Of a stretch of DNA of 31,137 nucleotides, positions 6,672 to 11,958 are shown piece by piece; within the stretch, counting starts at the first letter, position 1; every line of letters begins with the position of its first letter. Position numbers and translations under genes: made by a program. The stretch comes from a virus. The stretch covers positions 1 through 31,137 of the IMG/VR virus record IMGVR_UViG_3300011187_000036. One strand, given 5' to 3'. Below the pieces are notes generated by a model that worked only from the letters and a program-made list of their open reading frames with translations, searched no databases and was not told the origin of the DNA.

Positions 6672-7577
6672 ATGTATAACTTTTCAAAACATCTTAATGA
6701 GGGTATGTTATCCGAATCTGATTTGGAATTGATGAATGAAGTTGCCGTCCAATTTGGCGGCAAACGAGAAACACAATTTGGTCAGGTTGTAATCATGGCC
6801 GGTGGTGCGGGTTCAGGTAAAGGATTCGTTAAAGATAAATTACTTGATATTGACGGTAAAGTATTTGACGTTGATGCATTGAAAACAATGGCCATGAAAT
6901 CACCGTTAATCAATAAAAAGGTTAAAGAAGAATTTGGGGTTGAGTTGGATAAACTTGACTTGAAACAAGCTGAAGATGTGCGCAAACTACATGCTATTAT
7001 CAGTTCGGTTGGATTAGATAAAGGGCGTAAGAATGTTGCCGCCAAATCAATCATTGCTGTACCTAAGGATAGAAAACCGAATCTGATATTTGATGTAACA
7101 TTAAAAGATTTGAAAAAGATGGCAAGTATTAGTGGCTATGTTCAAGATTTGGGTTATGAAAAGATAAACATACATGTTGTATGGATATTAAACCAGATTG
7201 ATGTTGCTATCAAACAGAACAAAGACAGGCCACGTAGAGTACCAGAAGATATACTAATGGATACTCACAAACACGTTTCATATGCAATGAGAAATACCCT
7301 AAGTGGTGTGTCAAAACTGCGTTCATATATGGATGGTAAATTTATTATTATACCCAATCAGAAGGATGTAGATAATAAAGCAGTTGCGTCTGAATTACCA
7401 AAGGGCAACTTCTTCAAACGTGAAAAAGCAAGCAGTGGCTTCTATTTCGCAAAAGCGGATTATTACATTGTCAAGGAAAGGGGTAAAGCCTTCGTGGATA
7501 TGAAGAAGCTAGATAAGGAATTGATGCGAAAGATTAAAAAGTATGTACCAAATCCCGAAGTATGGGATAATGATTAA
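6672..7577 (+). CDS. P-loop kinase/ATPase, zeta-toxin-like
   Basis: This 301-residue protein has a Walker A motif in IMAGGAGSGKGFVKDKL (residues 44-51), followed by VFDVDALK, where the Asp pair lies where zeta-toxin-like and small-molecule kinases bind substrate. FDVTLKD (about 143-149) and WILNQIDVAIKQNKDRPRRVP add a likely Walker B/Asp and an arginine-rich lid. Substrate unknown. Such proteins phosphorylate nucleotides, sugars or RNA ends. ATG 6672 has GGAGTAAGT just upstream. A late promoter precedes it. Confidence 0.7.
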   Translation: MYNFSKHLNEGMLSESDLELMNEVAVQFGGKRETQFGQVVIMAGGAGSGKGFVKDKLLDIDGKVFDVDALKTMAMKSPLINKKVKEEFGVELDKLDLKQAEDVRKLHAIISSVGLDKGRKNVAAKSIIAVPKDRKPNLIFDVTLKDLKKMASISGYVQDLGYEKINIHVVWILNQIDVAIKQNKDRPRRVPEDILMDTHKHVSYAMRNTLSGVSKLRSYMDGKFIIIPNQKDVDNKAVASELPKGNFFKREKASSGFYFAKADYYIVKERGKAFVDMKKLDKELMRKIKKYVPNPEVWDND

Positions 7578-7586
7578 TAGGTTTAA

Positions 7587-7664
7587 CGCGGGTTGGTGTA
7601 GTCAGGTCAACATACAGGGTTCATAACCCAGTGAACGTAGGTTCAAATCCTACACCCGCTACCA
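7587..7664 (+). tRNA. tRNA-fMet-like initiator (CAT)
   Basis: The anticodon loop is TTCATAA, closed by three G-C pairs (GGG/CCC) as in initiator tRNAs. Position 1 (C, 7587) faces T72, so the first acceptor pair is not formed, another initiator hallmark (C1 x A72 in E. coli). The rest of the acceptor is GCGGGT/ACCCGC. CCA is encoded at 7662-7664. Confidence 0.85.
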
Positions 7665-7667
7665 TTT

Positions 7668-7760
7668 TACAATGAAATCGGTAAAAAATCGGCTGAAGGT
7701 ATAGGTTATTATTTCAATGATGAACGTGTAGTGGAGGGGAATCCAGATGAAGTGTCCTGA
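7668..7760 (+). pseudogene. C-terminal gene remnant after the initiator tRNA
   Basis: This frame is open from the 3' end of the tRNA to a TGA at 7758-7760. It encodes protein-like YNEIGKKSAEGIGYYFNDER... without a start codon. It overlaps the start of the next gene. I read it as the tail of a gene whose 5' part was replaced by the tRNA. Confidence 0.35.
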
Positions 7761-8121
7761 AGATATTGCAAAACACTTTCCTGAAAAATGGAAGTGTTGT
7801 GGTGAACCACAATTCTATATCAAAGAAGGTTGGTTAAAACCTATTCTGGAATGTCATGAAAAGTTAAAGGCGTTAAGCCCTAAATATGAAATTCATCAAG
7901 TTAAAGAAAAATTTGGTGGCCTTCGATATTATATTGATTATAATACAGGTGATGAGTTTACTCGCAAAGCTATGAATGAAGTTATAGCCGAAGCTGAAGA
8001 AAAATGTGCAACTGCATGTGAAGTTTGTGGTGAACTTGGTCAACCTGTTATTGTCAATAAAAGATATATAACAACTGTATGTGATGAACATAGACCTGAA
8101 GGTAGTGTTATATACAAATGA
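7747..8121 (+). CDS. Conserved phage protein, cysteine-rich (124 aa)
   Basis: Start ATG 7747 follows GGAGGGGA. The N-terminal KWKCCGEPQFYIKEGW, the central VKEKFGGLRYYID and the C-terminal CATACEVCGELGQP...TTVCDEH form a pattern I associate with a widespread but uncharacterised phage protein. The CxxC plus C/H residues suggest a zinc-knuckle. A role in host takeover is only a guess. The gene is squeezed between tRNAs. Confidence 0.65.
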   Translation: MKCPEDIAKHFPEKWKCCGEPQFYIKEGWLKPILECHEKLKALSPKYEIHQVKEKFGGLRYYIDYNTGDEFTRKAMNEVIAEAEEKCATACEVCGELGQPVIVNKRYITTVCDEHRPEGSVIYK

Positions 8122-8125
8122 TTAA

Positions 8126-8199
8126 TGTGGAATGGTGTAACGGCAACACACTACCCTCATAAGGTAGAATTACAGGCTCGGTTCCTGTTTCCACAACCA
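8126..8199 (+). tRNA. tRNA with CAT anticodon (elongator Met or Ile2)
   Basis: Acceptor TGTGGAA/TTCCACA, anticodon stem CTACC/GGTAG, loop CTCATAA, encoded CCA. Whether C34 is changed to lysidine (Ile, AUA) or left as Met cannot be told from sequence. Confidence 0.88.
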
Positions 8200-8204
8200 A
8201 TGTT

Positions 8205-8543
8205 ATGAAAGCAAAATTTTACATATATCGAAATCTACACACAGGTGGATTTTCAATAAAACATCATGGTATAGTTATTGACCATGTACAAGCGTTTATT
8301 GCGCATGATGTTGAGTTGAAAGTAAATGTTGGTGGAAAGAAACGTGCGGTAGAATCTAAAACCAGAAATGTTCATGCATACTTGGTTTGTGATTACTACC
8401 ATGAAACAGAAAGGGTTGTAAATGGTGATGAAATCACGTATAATCCATTCAACGATAACTCATTTGTTATGTGTGAAAGCAGAAAACCAATTTACCATGC
8501 AGATTGTATGTTTGGTAAAGATGGAAAAGTATATATAGTTTAA
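8205..8543 (+). CDS. Hypothetical protein (112 aa)
   Basis: Start ATG 8205 lies 5 bases after the tRNA CCA. MKAKFYIYRNLHTGGFSIKH... is followed by a beta-rich stretch (VELKVNVGGKKRAVESKTRNVHAYLVCDY) resembling a family of small phage proteins of unknown function. It ends 1 base before the tRNA-Ala gene, so the message must be cut from the tRNA precursor. Confidence 0.6.
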   Translation: MKAKFYIYRNLHTGGFSIKHHGIVIDHVQAFIAHDVELKVNVGGKKRAVESKTRNVHAYLVCDYYHETERVVNGDEITYNPFNDNSFVMCESRKPIYHADCMFGKDGKVYIV

Positions 8544-8544
8544 T

Positions 8545-8621
8545 GGGCCATTGGTGTTAATGGGAACATGCCGCCCTTGCAAGGCGTGAGATATGGGTTC
8601 GAATCCCATATGTGTCCACCA
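8545..8621 (+). tRNA. tRNA-Ala (TGC) with a bulged acceptor stem
   Basis: The anticodon loop is CTTGCAA. The acceptor pairs G1-C, G2-C, G3-T, C4-G, then C5-G, A6-T, T7-A only if T8613 is bulged out of the 3' strand. The G3:U70 pair that marks alanine tRNAs is present. CCA is encoded at 8619-8621. Confidence 0.82.
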
Positions 8622-8678
8622 AATTCAGATACACGCTTATGCGTATATTATTTATTTTAAAATAAATTGCAAAATAGC

Positions 8679-8707
8679 TTGACAACTTGTATATATACAA
8701 GTAGAAT
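8679..8707 (+). promoter_or_regulatory. TTGACA promoter with palindromic spacer
   Basis: TTGACA (8679-8684), 17-base spacer, TAGAAT (8702-8707). The spacer is a perfect 18-base palindrome (ACTTGTATATATACAAGT, 8685-8702), placed like a repressor operator. Confidence 0.75.
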
Positions 8708-8747
8708 TACTAAAAATCAATTAACAATGACTTATAAGGTAACTACA

Positions 8748-8798
8748 ATGAAACGAAATTTAAATACAAAACTCGCGGGTGTAACCACACGATTGTAA
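8748..8798 (+). CDS. Putative 16-residue leader peptide
   Basis: ATG 8748 follows TAAGGT and encodes MKRNLNTKLAGVTTRL. It is the first frame after the strong promoter at 8679. Its end forms the 5' arm of a long hairpin (8777-8821) ahead of tRNA-Lys. This arrangement is like an attenuator leader. Confidence 0.4.
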   Translation: MKRNLNTKLAGVTTRL

Positions 8799-8821
8799 TT
8801 TAAGTTCGTTGTGTTGCACCC
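8777..8821 (+). promoter_or_regulatory. Long hairpin ahead of tRNA-Lys
   Basis: GGGTGTAA pairs with TTGCACCC (one G-T), then CACA/TGTG and CGA/TCG with single-base bulges. There is no T-run after it, so it is not a simple terminator. It could be a processing or attenuation structure. Confidence 0.5.
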
Positions 8822-8832
8822 AAAAAGAATAT

Positions 8833-8908
8833 GGGGGTGTAACTCAGCGGTCAGAGTAGTGAGCTTTTAACTCATTCGTCGAAGGTTCGAATCCTTCTAC
8901 CCCCACCA
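8833..8908 (+). tRNA. tRNA-Lys (TTT)
   Basis: Acceptor GGGGGTG/TACCCCC, loop CTTTTAA, T arm GAAGG-TTCGAAT-CCTTC, encoded CCA. Confidence 0.92.
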
Positions 8909-8912
8909 AATT

Positions 8913-8970
8913 AAAGATGTAAACTGCAATCTCAAAAACTCAATATTTAAATTGACCTAATTGCATCTTG
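8913..8970 (+). ncRNA. Repeated structured leader motif, copy 1
   Basis: Outer helix AAGATGT/GCATCTT and inner hairpin TCAAT-ATTTAA-ATTGA, with conserved single-stranded AACTGCAAT and ACCTA. It ends 18 bases before ATG 8989. Related copies lie at 10653-10714 and 13925-13984. Confidence 0.6.
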
Positions 8971-8988
8971 ACTAAAGGGGATACTCTA

Positions 8989-9109
8989 ATGAAGAATCCA
9001 GTTGCTAAACATTCACGTAAATTTAATCGTGCGGTTGTTATGCGAAACAAAAAAAACAGATTATTCCCGTAAAGGAAAATCCAAGTGGAAACTTGAGAAA
9101 CATTCATAA
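8989..9109 (+). pseudogene. Small basic protein gene split at an A8 run (DUF7230-like)
   Basis: ATG 8989 follows AAAGGGGA. The first frame encodes MKNPVAKHSRKFNRAVVMRNKK and stops at 9070-9072. Removing one A from the run of eight (9049-9056) instead gives KTDYSRKGKSKWKLEKHS and a stop at 9107-9109. The joined sequence looks like a family of very small basic phage proteins starting MKNPVAKH..KFN, function unknown. Either the gene is broken or polymerase/ribosome slippage on the A-run restores the frame. Confidence 0.65.
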
Positions 9110-9129
9110 ATATTCCCGTAAAGGAAAAT
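9062..9129 (+). repeat. 19-base direct repeat
   Basis: TATTCCCGTAAAGGAAAAT occurs at 9062-9080 and again at 9111-9129. The second copy follows the end of the small basic gene and carries no obvious gene, so it is probably a partial tandem duplication. Confidence 0.7.
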
Positions 9130-9151
9130 ATAACCTTATGGTTATGATATT

Positions 9152-9226
9152 GCTGCTATGGTATAATTGGGAACACACTGGTTTTGTAATCCAGAGTTCA
9201 GGGTTCGATTCCTTGTGGCAGCACCA
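9152..9226 (+). tRNA. tRNA-Thr (TGT)
   Basis: Acceptor GCTGCTA/TGGCAGC, anticodon TGT in loop TTTGTAA, with a T-T mismatch closing the anticodon stem. Encoded CCA. Confidence 0.85.
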
Positions 9227-9244
9227 AATTTTAGTGATTATTAT

Positions 9245-9333
9245 TCCCTTGTACTCTAATGGTAAGAGGAAGCACTGTTAATGCTTTGTATTCCTGAAAA
9301 GGTATGTTGGTTCGAATCCAGCCGAGGGAGCCA
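9245..9333 (+). tRNA. tRNA-Asn (GTT) with long variable arm
   Basis: Acceptor TCCCTTG/CGAGGGA and discriminator G match Asn tRNAs, and the loop is CTGTTAA. Between anticodon stem (AAGCA/TGCTT) and T stem (GTTGG/CCAGC) lie about 19 bases that can fold (TTCC...GG), a class II style arm not expected in tRNA-Asn. Total 89 bases including CCA. Confidence 0.85.
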
Positions 9334-9379
9334 AATAGAAGTGGAGTGACCACCACCTAAAAAACGGGCCAAGTTTAAT

Positions 9380-9456
9380 GCACCCGTAGCGCAATTGGTA
9401 GAGGCACAAGTTTTAGGTACTTGACAGTGTGAGTTCGAATCTCATCGGGTGTACCA
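9380..9456 (+). tRNA. tRNA with Leu anticodon TAG, short variable loop
   Basis: Anticodon stem CAAGT/ACTTG, loop TTTAGGT (TAG, G37). Acceptor GCACCCG/CGGGTGT has G1-T72. The variable region is only 5 bases (ACAGT), whereas leucine tRNAs are normally class II. Discriminator A, encoded CCA. Confidence 0.85.
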
Positions 9457-9473
9457 AATTATAAAGGTGATAT

Positions 9474-9506
9474 ATGTTTCTAAAATGGTGGTATGACGAT
9501 ATGTAA
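9474..9506 (+). CDS. Putative 10-residue micro-ORF
   Basis: AAAGGTGAT precedes an ATG encoding MFLKWWYDDM and a stop, 23 bases before the next gene's ATG. The strong ribosome site and the paired Trp suggest a leader peptide. It may be chance. Confidence 0.3.
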   Translation: MFLKWWYDDM

Positions 9507-9529
9507 GTATTCTAAAAAGGAGAACTTAT

Positions 9530-9838
9530 ATGTCACGCACATACAGAAAACGTGGAGAAACATTCAATGAATATTATCGTGATTGGATAGATGACATTGA
9601 AAACGGCCTTGCCTTAGAATGGCAAGTAAAGTATATTACCAAAGAGAAATATCGGTACAATACACGTACCGTGAAACATTACGATTTCGGTTTACCTAAG
9701 TCATTCAGAAATATGATAAACCGTCAACGTAGAGCAAAAGATAAGCAGGAAATATGGAAGGCAATAAACCTTCATGATTATCCTGAACAGTGTTCCAAGT
9801 GGAATTGTAAAGATGCAAATCATTGGAAATACTGGTAG
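9530..9838 (+). CDS. Basic hypothetical protein (102 aa)
   Basis: A strong AAAAGGAG site precedes ATG 9530. MSRTYRKRGETFNEYYRDW... is rich in Arg, Lys, Tyr and Trp, with the basic core FRNMINRQRRAKDKQEIW, suggesting nucleic-acid or ribosome contact. It resembles the start of many small phage proteins (MSRxYRK) of unknown role. It ends 6 bases before a tRNA-Leu gene. Confidence 0.6.
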   Translation: MSRTYRKRGETFNEYYRDWIDDIENGLALEWQVKYITKEKYRYNTRTVKHYDFGLPKSFRNMINRQRRAKDKQEIWKAINLHDYPEQCSKWNCKDANHWKYW

Positions 9839-9844
9839 AACAAT

Positions 9845-9923
9845 GCGCCTGTATGCTAATCTTGGTAAAGCAACCATGCTTAAAACGTGGTGAGTGTGAG
9901 TTCGAGTCTCACTGGGCGTACCA
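9845..9923 (+). tRNA. tRNA with Leu anticodon TAA, short variable loop
   Basis: Anticodon stem CCATG/CGTGG, loop CTTAAAA. Acceptor GCGCCTG/TGGGCGT has G1-T72 and other wobble pairs. Variable region 5 bases (TGAGT), again not the class II form normal for Leu. Encoded CCA. Confidence 0.83.
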
Positions 9924-9937
9924 AATTAAAGTATAAT

Positions 9938-10014
9938 GCGGCTGTAGTCTAATTGGATAGGCACTGGATTACGAATCCAGCGATATGTAGGTTCAAATCC
10001 TACCAGCCGTGCCA
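9938..10014 (+). tRNA. tRNA-Arg (ACG)
   Basis: Acceptor GCGGCTG/CAGCCGT with G1-T72, anticodon stem CTGGA/TCCAG, loop TTACGAA, discriminator G, encoded CCA. Confidence 0.92.
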
Positions 10015-10022
10015 AATTAAAG

Positions 10023-10049
10023 TTGACAGAATTATGTCGTTGGTATACT
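10023..10049 (+). promoter_or_regulatory. TTGACA promoter ahead of structured leader
   Basis: TTGACA (10023-10028), a short 15-base spacer, TATACT (10044-10049). The expected transcript starts near 10056, just before the folded leader. Confidence 0.55.
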
Positions 10050-10059
10050 ATACCAGAAC

Positions 10060-10193
10060 GTTGTTAGTTACAGATAGGTAAGTAAACTGTAATGTCACCT
10101 ACTACTGGTGAACCTAACAACCTAGATGACAACAGGGTGCTGAAAGTTGTCACTAGAAGGTTGCACCCTCAAAATTCAATCAAACCTGAAGGT
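10060..10193 (+). ncRNA. Structured 5' leader, riboswitch-like
   Basis: P1 GTTGTTAG/CTAACAAC (10060-10067/10114-10121) encloses P2 TTACAG/CTGTAA (10068-10073/10087-10092) and P3 TCACC/GGTGA (10095-10099/10107-10111). Downstream, TGACAAC/GTTGTCA (10127-10133/10146-10152) and AGGGTGC/GCACCCT (10134-10140/10163-10169) interleave, so they form either a pseudoknot or alternative stems. AACC-TGAA-GGTT (10184-10193) covers the ribosome site of the gene at 10200. Confidence 0.6.
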
Positions 10194-10199
10194 TATATT

Positions 10200-10619
10200 A
10201 TGAGCAATCCGAAAGACCAAGAACTTAAAAACCTGATTAATCAAATAATCGGTGATGTACCAACTACAAATACAACTGAAGAAGTTTCTAGTCAGGAATT
10301 ATTTGATGTGATACAATCGGTTATCAATGGGATGGGTGGTCAAGTTGTAAGCCCTGAAGAAATGTTTGCGTGTGGTGGGTGTGATGAATGTTCTATGCAG
10401 GATGTTTGCCCTAAATATACAGAGATGGGTGAAGAAAACTTCCCTGAAGCGGCTGAAACTATTCAAGCTAAACGAAGCACAGCTGTAATCTCAGGTACAT
10501 TTGAAATCGGATTTGACGCACCTACTGAAGCAGATATTCATAATACGATTTCAGCATTATACGAAGATTCACAAATTGATTTTGTGGTTAATAAAATCCA
10601 AACAACTTCTGAATTTTAA
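10200..10619 (+). CDS. Hypothetical protein with CxxC cluster (139 aa)
   Basis: ATG 10200 follows GAAGG. An upstream in-frame start at 10092 lies inside the structured leader and is rejected. The product has an acidic N-terminal half, a Cys-rich centre (FACGGCDECSMQDVCPKY) that could bind metal, and a C-terminal strand-helix segment (AVISGTFEIGFDAPTEADIHN). No family recognised. A folded 140-base leader suggests regulated expression. Confidence 0.6.
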   Translation: MSNPKDQELKNLINQIIGDVPTTNTTEEVSSQELFDVIQSVINGMGGQVVSPEEMFACGGCDECSMQDVCPKYTEMGEENFPEAAETIQAKRSTAVISGTFEIGFDAPTEADIHNTISALYEDSQIDFVVNKIQTTSEF

Positions 10620-10652
10620 ACAAACACTGCCAGTGTTGTATTAACTCAGTTT

Positions 10653-10714
10653 AAAGATACTAACAGCAATTACAAGCACTTGACTTTTAATCAACCTAGC
10701 TAAAATGTATCTTG
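10653..10714 (+). ncRNA. Repeated structured leader motif, copy 3 (divergent)
   Basis: Outer helix AAGATAC/GTATCTT and inner hairpin TTGA-CTTTTAA-TCAA. Relative to copy 1, paired bases change together (G-C to A-T in the outer helix, C-G to T-A and A-T to G-C in the inner), while GCAAT and ACCTA persist. It ends 21 bases before ATG 10736. Confidence 0.6.
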
Positions 10715-10735
10715 TTTGTTTGATTGGTGAAAAAT

Positions 10736-10933
10736 ATGAATGATGAAAATAAAGTGAAAGAAGGTGCTATACTTGACCTTGAACCAATGAAGGCGTATAC
10801 AGAAGCCGGTGTTGTTGGTGAATCTAAGTGCCAACTTGATAATGAATTTGGTGCATTAGTAGGATTTAAAAATGTAATAATTATATATATTGTTATTGCT
10901 ATAATCGGATTATGGGTGTATACTCTTTTCTGA
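10736..10933 (+). CDS. Small C-tail-anchored membrane protein (65 aa)
   Basis: ATG 10736 follows GGTGA. Residues 1-45 are hydrophilic. The C-terminus (FKNVIIIYIVIAIIGLWVYTLF) is one clear membrane segment ending at the stop codon. Orientation is probably N-in. It might act on the host inner membrane, but there is no family match and no evidence for a holin role. It is preceded by leader motif copy 3 and followed by the tmRNA. Confidence 0.6.
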   Translation: MNDENKVKEGAILDLEPMKAYTEAGVVGESKCQLDNEFGALVGFKNVIIIYIVIAIIGLWVYTLF

Positions 10934-10944
10934 TAAAGAATATT

Positions 10945-11250
10945 ATCATATGAAGTAGAAGGTAGGTAGCCTTGGACGCGGGTTCGAGTCCCGCCATCTC
11001 CACCAAAAGCACACTGACCCTGACGAGGGGTTCTGAGAAGCGTAAACAGGAATTCATGGCCTTAGTAACGGTGAGAACATAGTGTGCTTCTGATGGGGGT
11101 GATACGGTTTCGACAAGGTACTGAGAACACACTGATGGTACGTGAAAGCAACTGCACGTAAAATATCGAAGAAATTAAATATAACTGCAAACGATGAGAG
11201 TTATACGCCTGTTGCTCAAGCTGCTTAAATGTAGTCGAGTTAACTGAGTT
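10945..11250 (+). ncRNA. ssrA: Circularly permuted two-piece tmRNA
   Basis: The acceptor piece comes first: ...CCTTGGACGCGGG, T arm GCGGG-TTCGAGT-CCCGC (10978-10994), acceptor strand CATCTCC (10995-11001), A, encoded CCA (11003-11005). An intervening segment follows, closed by AAGCACACT/AGTGTGCTT (11007-11015/11081-11089). The coding piece begins GGGGGTG (11095-11101), which pairs with CATCTCC. Next come ATACGGTTTCGACAAGG, helix TACGTG/CACGTA, the tag frame 11187-11228 (ANDESYTPVAQAA, stop) and a P5-like hairpin GCTGC/GTAGT holding the stop codon. CAAGG/CCTTG can join the two pieces. Outer ends are approximate. Confidence 0.9.
11187..11228 (+). other. tmRNA tag-peptide reading frame
   Basis: Resume codon GCA, then AAC GAT GAG AGT TAT ACG CCT GTT GCT CAA GCT GCT TAA, giving ANDESYTPVAQAA. 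The AND start is standard. The end is AQAA rather than the usual LAA or VAA. Confidence 0.9.
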
Positions 11251-11257
11251 TTTCTTT

Positions 11258-11298
11258 ATGGGGTTTTCTTGCAAACAGAATAAACCCCATTTCTTTTT
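11258..11298 (+). terminator. Terminator after tmRNA
   Basis: ATGGGGTTT (11258-11266) pairs with AAACCCCAT (11282-11290), followed by TTCTTTTT. Confidence 0.8.
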
Positions 11299-11334
11299 AA
11301 TGCTTGTGTTGGTCGATTGACAAAAACACAACCA

Positions 11335-11505
11335 ATGAGAGCTAATAACTCAATGTTGGCTACAAGAAAAATTGGCAGGGCGCACCAAAATGTATTGACT
11401 TTTATAAAAGGTAACGTTAAGGTAGCAGCAACTAAACTCAATGAACTTGGTGACATGAGGATTTATCATGAAAAGAAACCAAATTCATTAGATGCCTTTT
11501 TTTAA
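11335..11505 (+). CDS. Doubtful small ORF (56 aa)
   Basis: This frame is open after the tmRNA terminator. The sequence (MRANNSMLATRKIGRAHQN...) is basic and protein-like in its second half (KVAATKLNELGDMRIYHEKK). No good ribosome site is seen. The region also folds (CCAATGAG against CTCA...TTGG), so it may be part of an RNA instead. Confidence 0.3.
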   Translation: MRANNSMLATRKIGRAHQNVLTFIKGNVKVAATKLNELGDMRIYHEKKPNSLDAFF

Positions 11506-11565
11506 ACCCATTGAAGTACATATAACAATTAATTTCAAATATTTTTATTTTTTTACAAAAAACGT

Positions 11566-11593
11566 TTGACAAGTTGTATATATACTGTATAGT
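11566..11593 (+). promoter_or_regulatory. TTGACA promoter, same family as 8679
   Basis: TTGACA, 16-base spacer, TATAGT. The spacer shares TTGTATATATAC with the 8679 promoter but lacks the full palindrome. Confidence 0.7.
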
Positions 11594-11644
11594 ATTAAGA
11601 AGTCGTCAATAACAGGCGCATATAAATTAATTAGGATTAAAACA

Positions 11645-11752
11645 ATGTTTACATTTTGTAACTATCAACCAGAACCGTCATTTAGCGTGGAATCTCATGA
11701 ATGGGATACTATGGGTTTTGATATTGCAATTGGTGGAGGTTCGAGTAACTAA
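11645..11752 (+). CDS. Small acidic protein (35 aa)
   Basis: This single-gene unit has a promoter at 11566, TTAGGA before ATG 11645 and a strong terminator at 11779. The product (MFTFCNYQPEPSFSVESHEW..., ending AIGGGSSN) is acidic and soluble, with no known motif. The complete signals make it likely to be expressed in spite of its size. Confidence 0.6.
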   Translation: MFTFCNYQPEPSFSVESHEWDTMGFDIAIGGGSSN

Positions 11753-11778
11753 CCCCCAAGTAAACAAAAGCAACATCA

Positions 11779-11812
11779 AAACCCGCTAAGAGAAATCGAA
11801 GCGGGTTTTTTT
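11779..11812 (+). terminator. Rho-independent terminator
   Basis: AAACCCGCT pairs with AGCGGGTTT, followed by a run of T, after the 35-residue gene. Confidence 0.9.
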
Positions 11813-11826
11813 ATGAGTAGAATAAT

Positions 11827-11903
11827 GGTGAGTATAGCTTAACTGGTAAAGCCACTGATTGTGAATCAGTTAGATGCGAGTTCAATCCTCGTTATTCACC
11901 CCA
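11827..11903 (+). tRNA. tRNA-His (GTG)
   Basis: Extra G at -1 faces C73, the histidine identity pair. Acceptor GTGAGTA/TATTCAC, loop TTGTGAA, encoded CCA. Confidence 0.94.
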
Positions 11904-11958
11904 ATTTTAAATAGGCCGATGAGCCGTGTTAATTAATAATTTGGTTTTTGTTTTCTGT

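Noticed and set aside
6488-6763. Minus-strand frames over the HD hydrolase and kinase genes (also 6782-7054)
   Set aside because: They are antisense shadows of well-supported plus-strand genes.
9093-9281. 62-codon frame across the 19-base repeat and tRNA-Thr
   Set aside because: It reads through a tRNA gene and has no ribosome site.
10092-10199. Longer start for the CxxC gene at 10092
   Set aside because: The extra codons fall within the strongly folded leader, and the ribosome site GAAGG is placed for ATG 10200.
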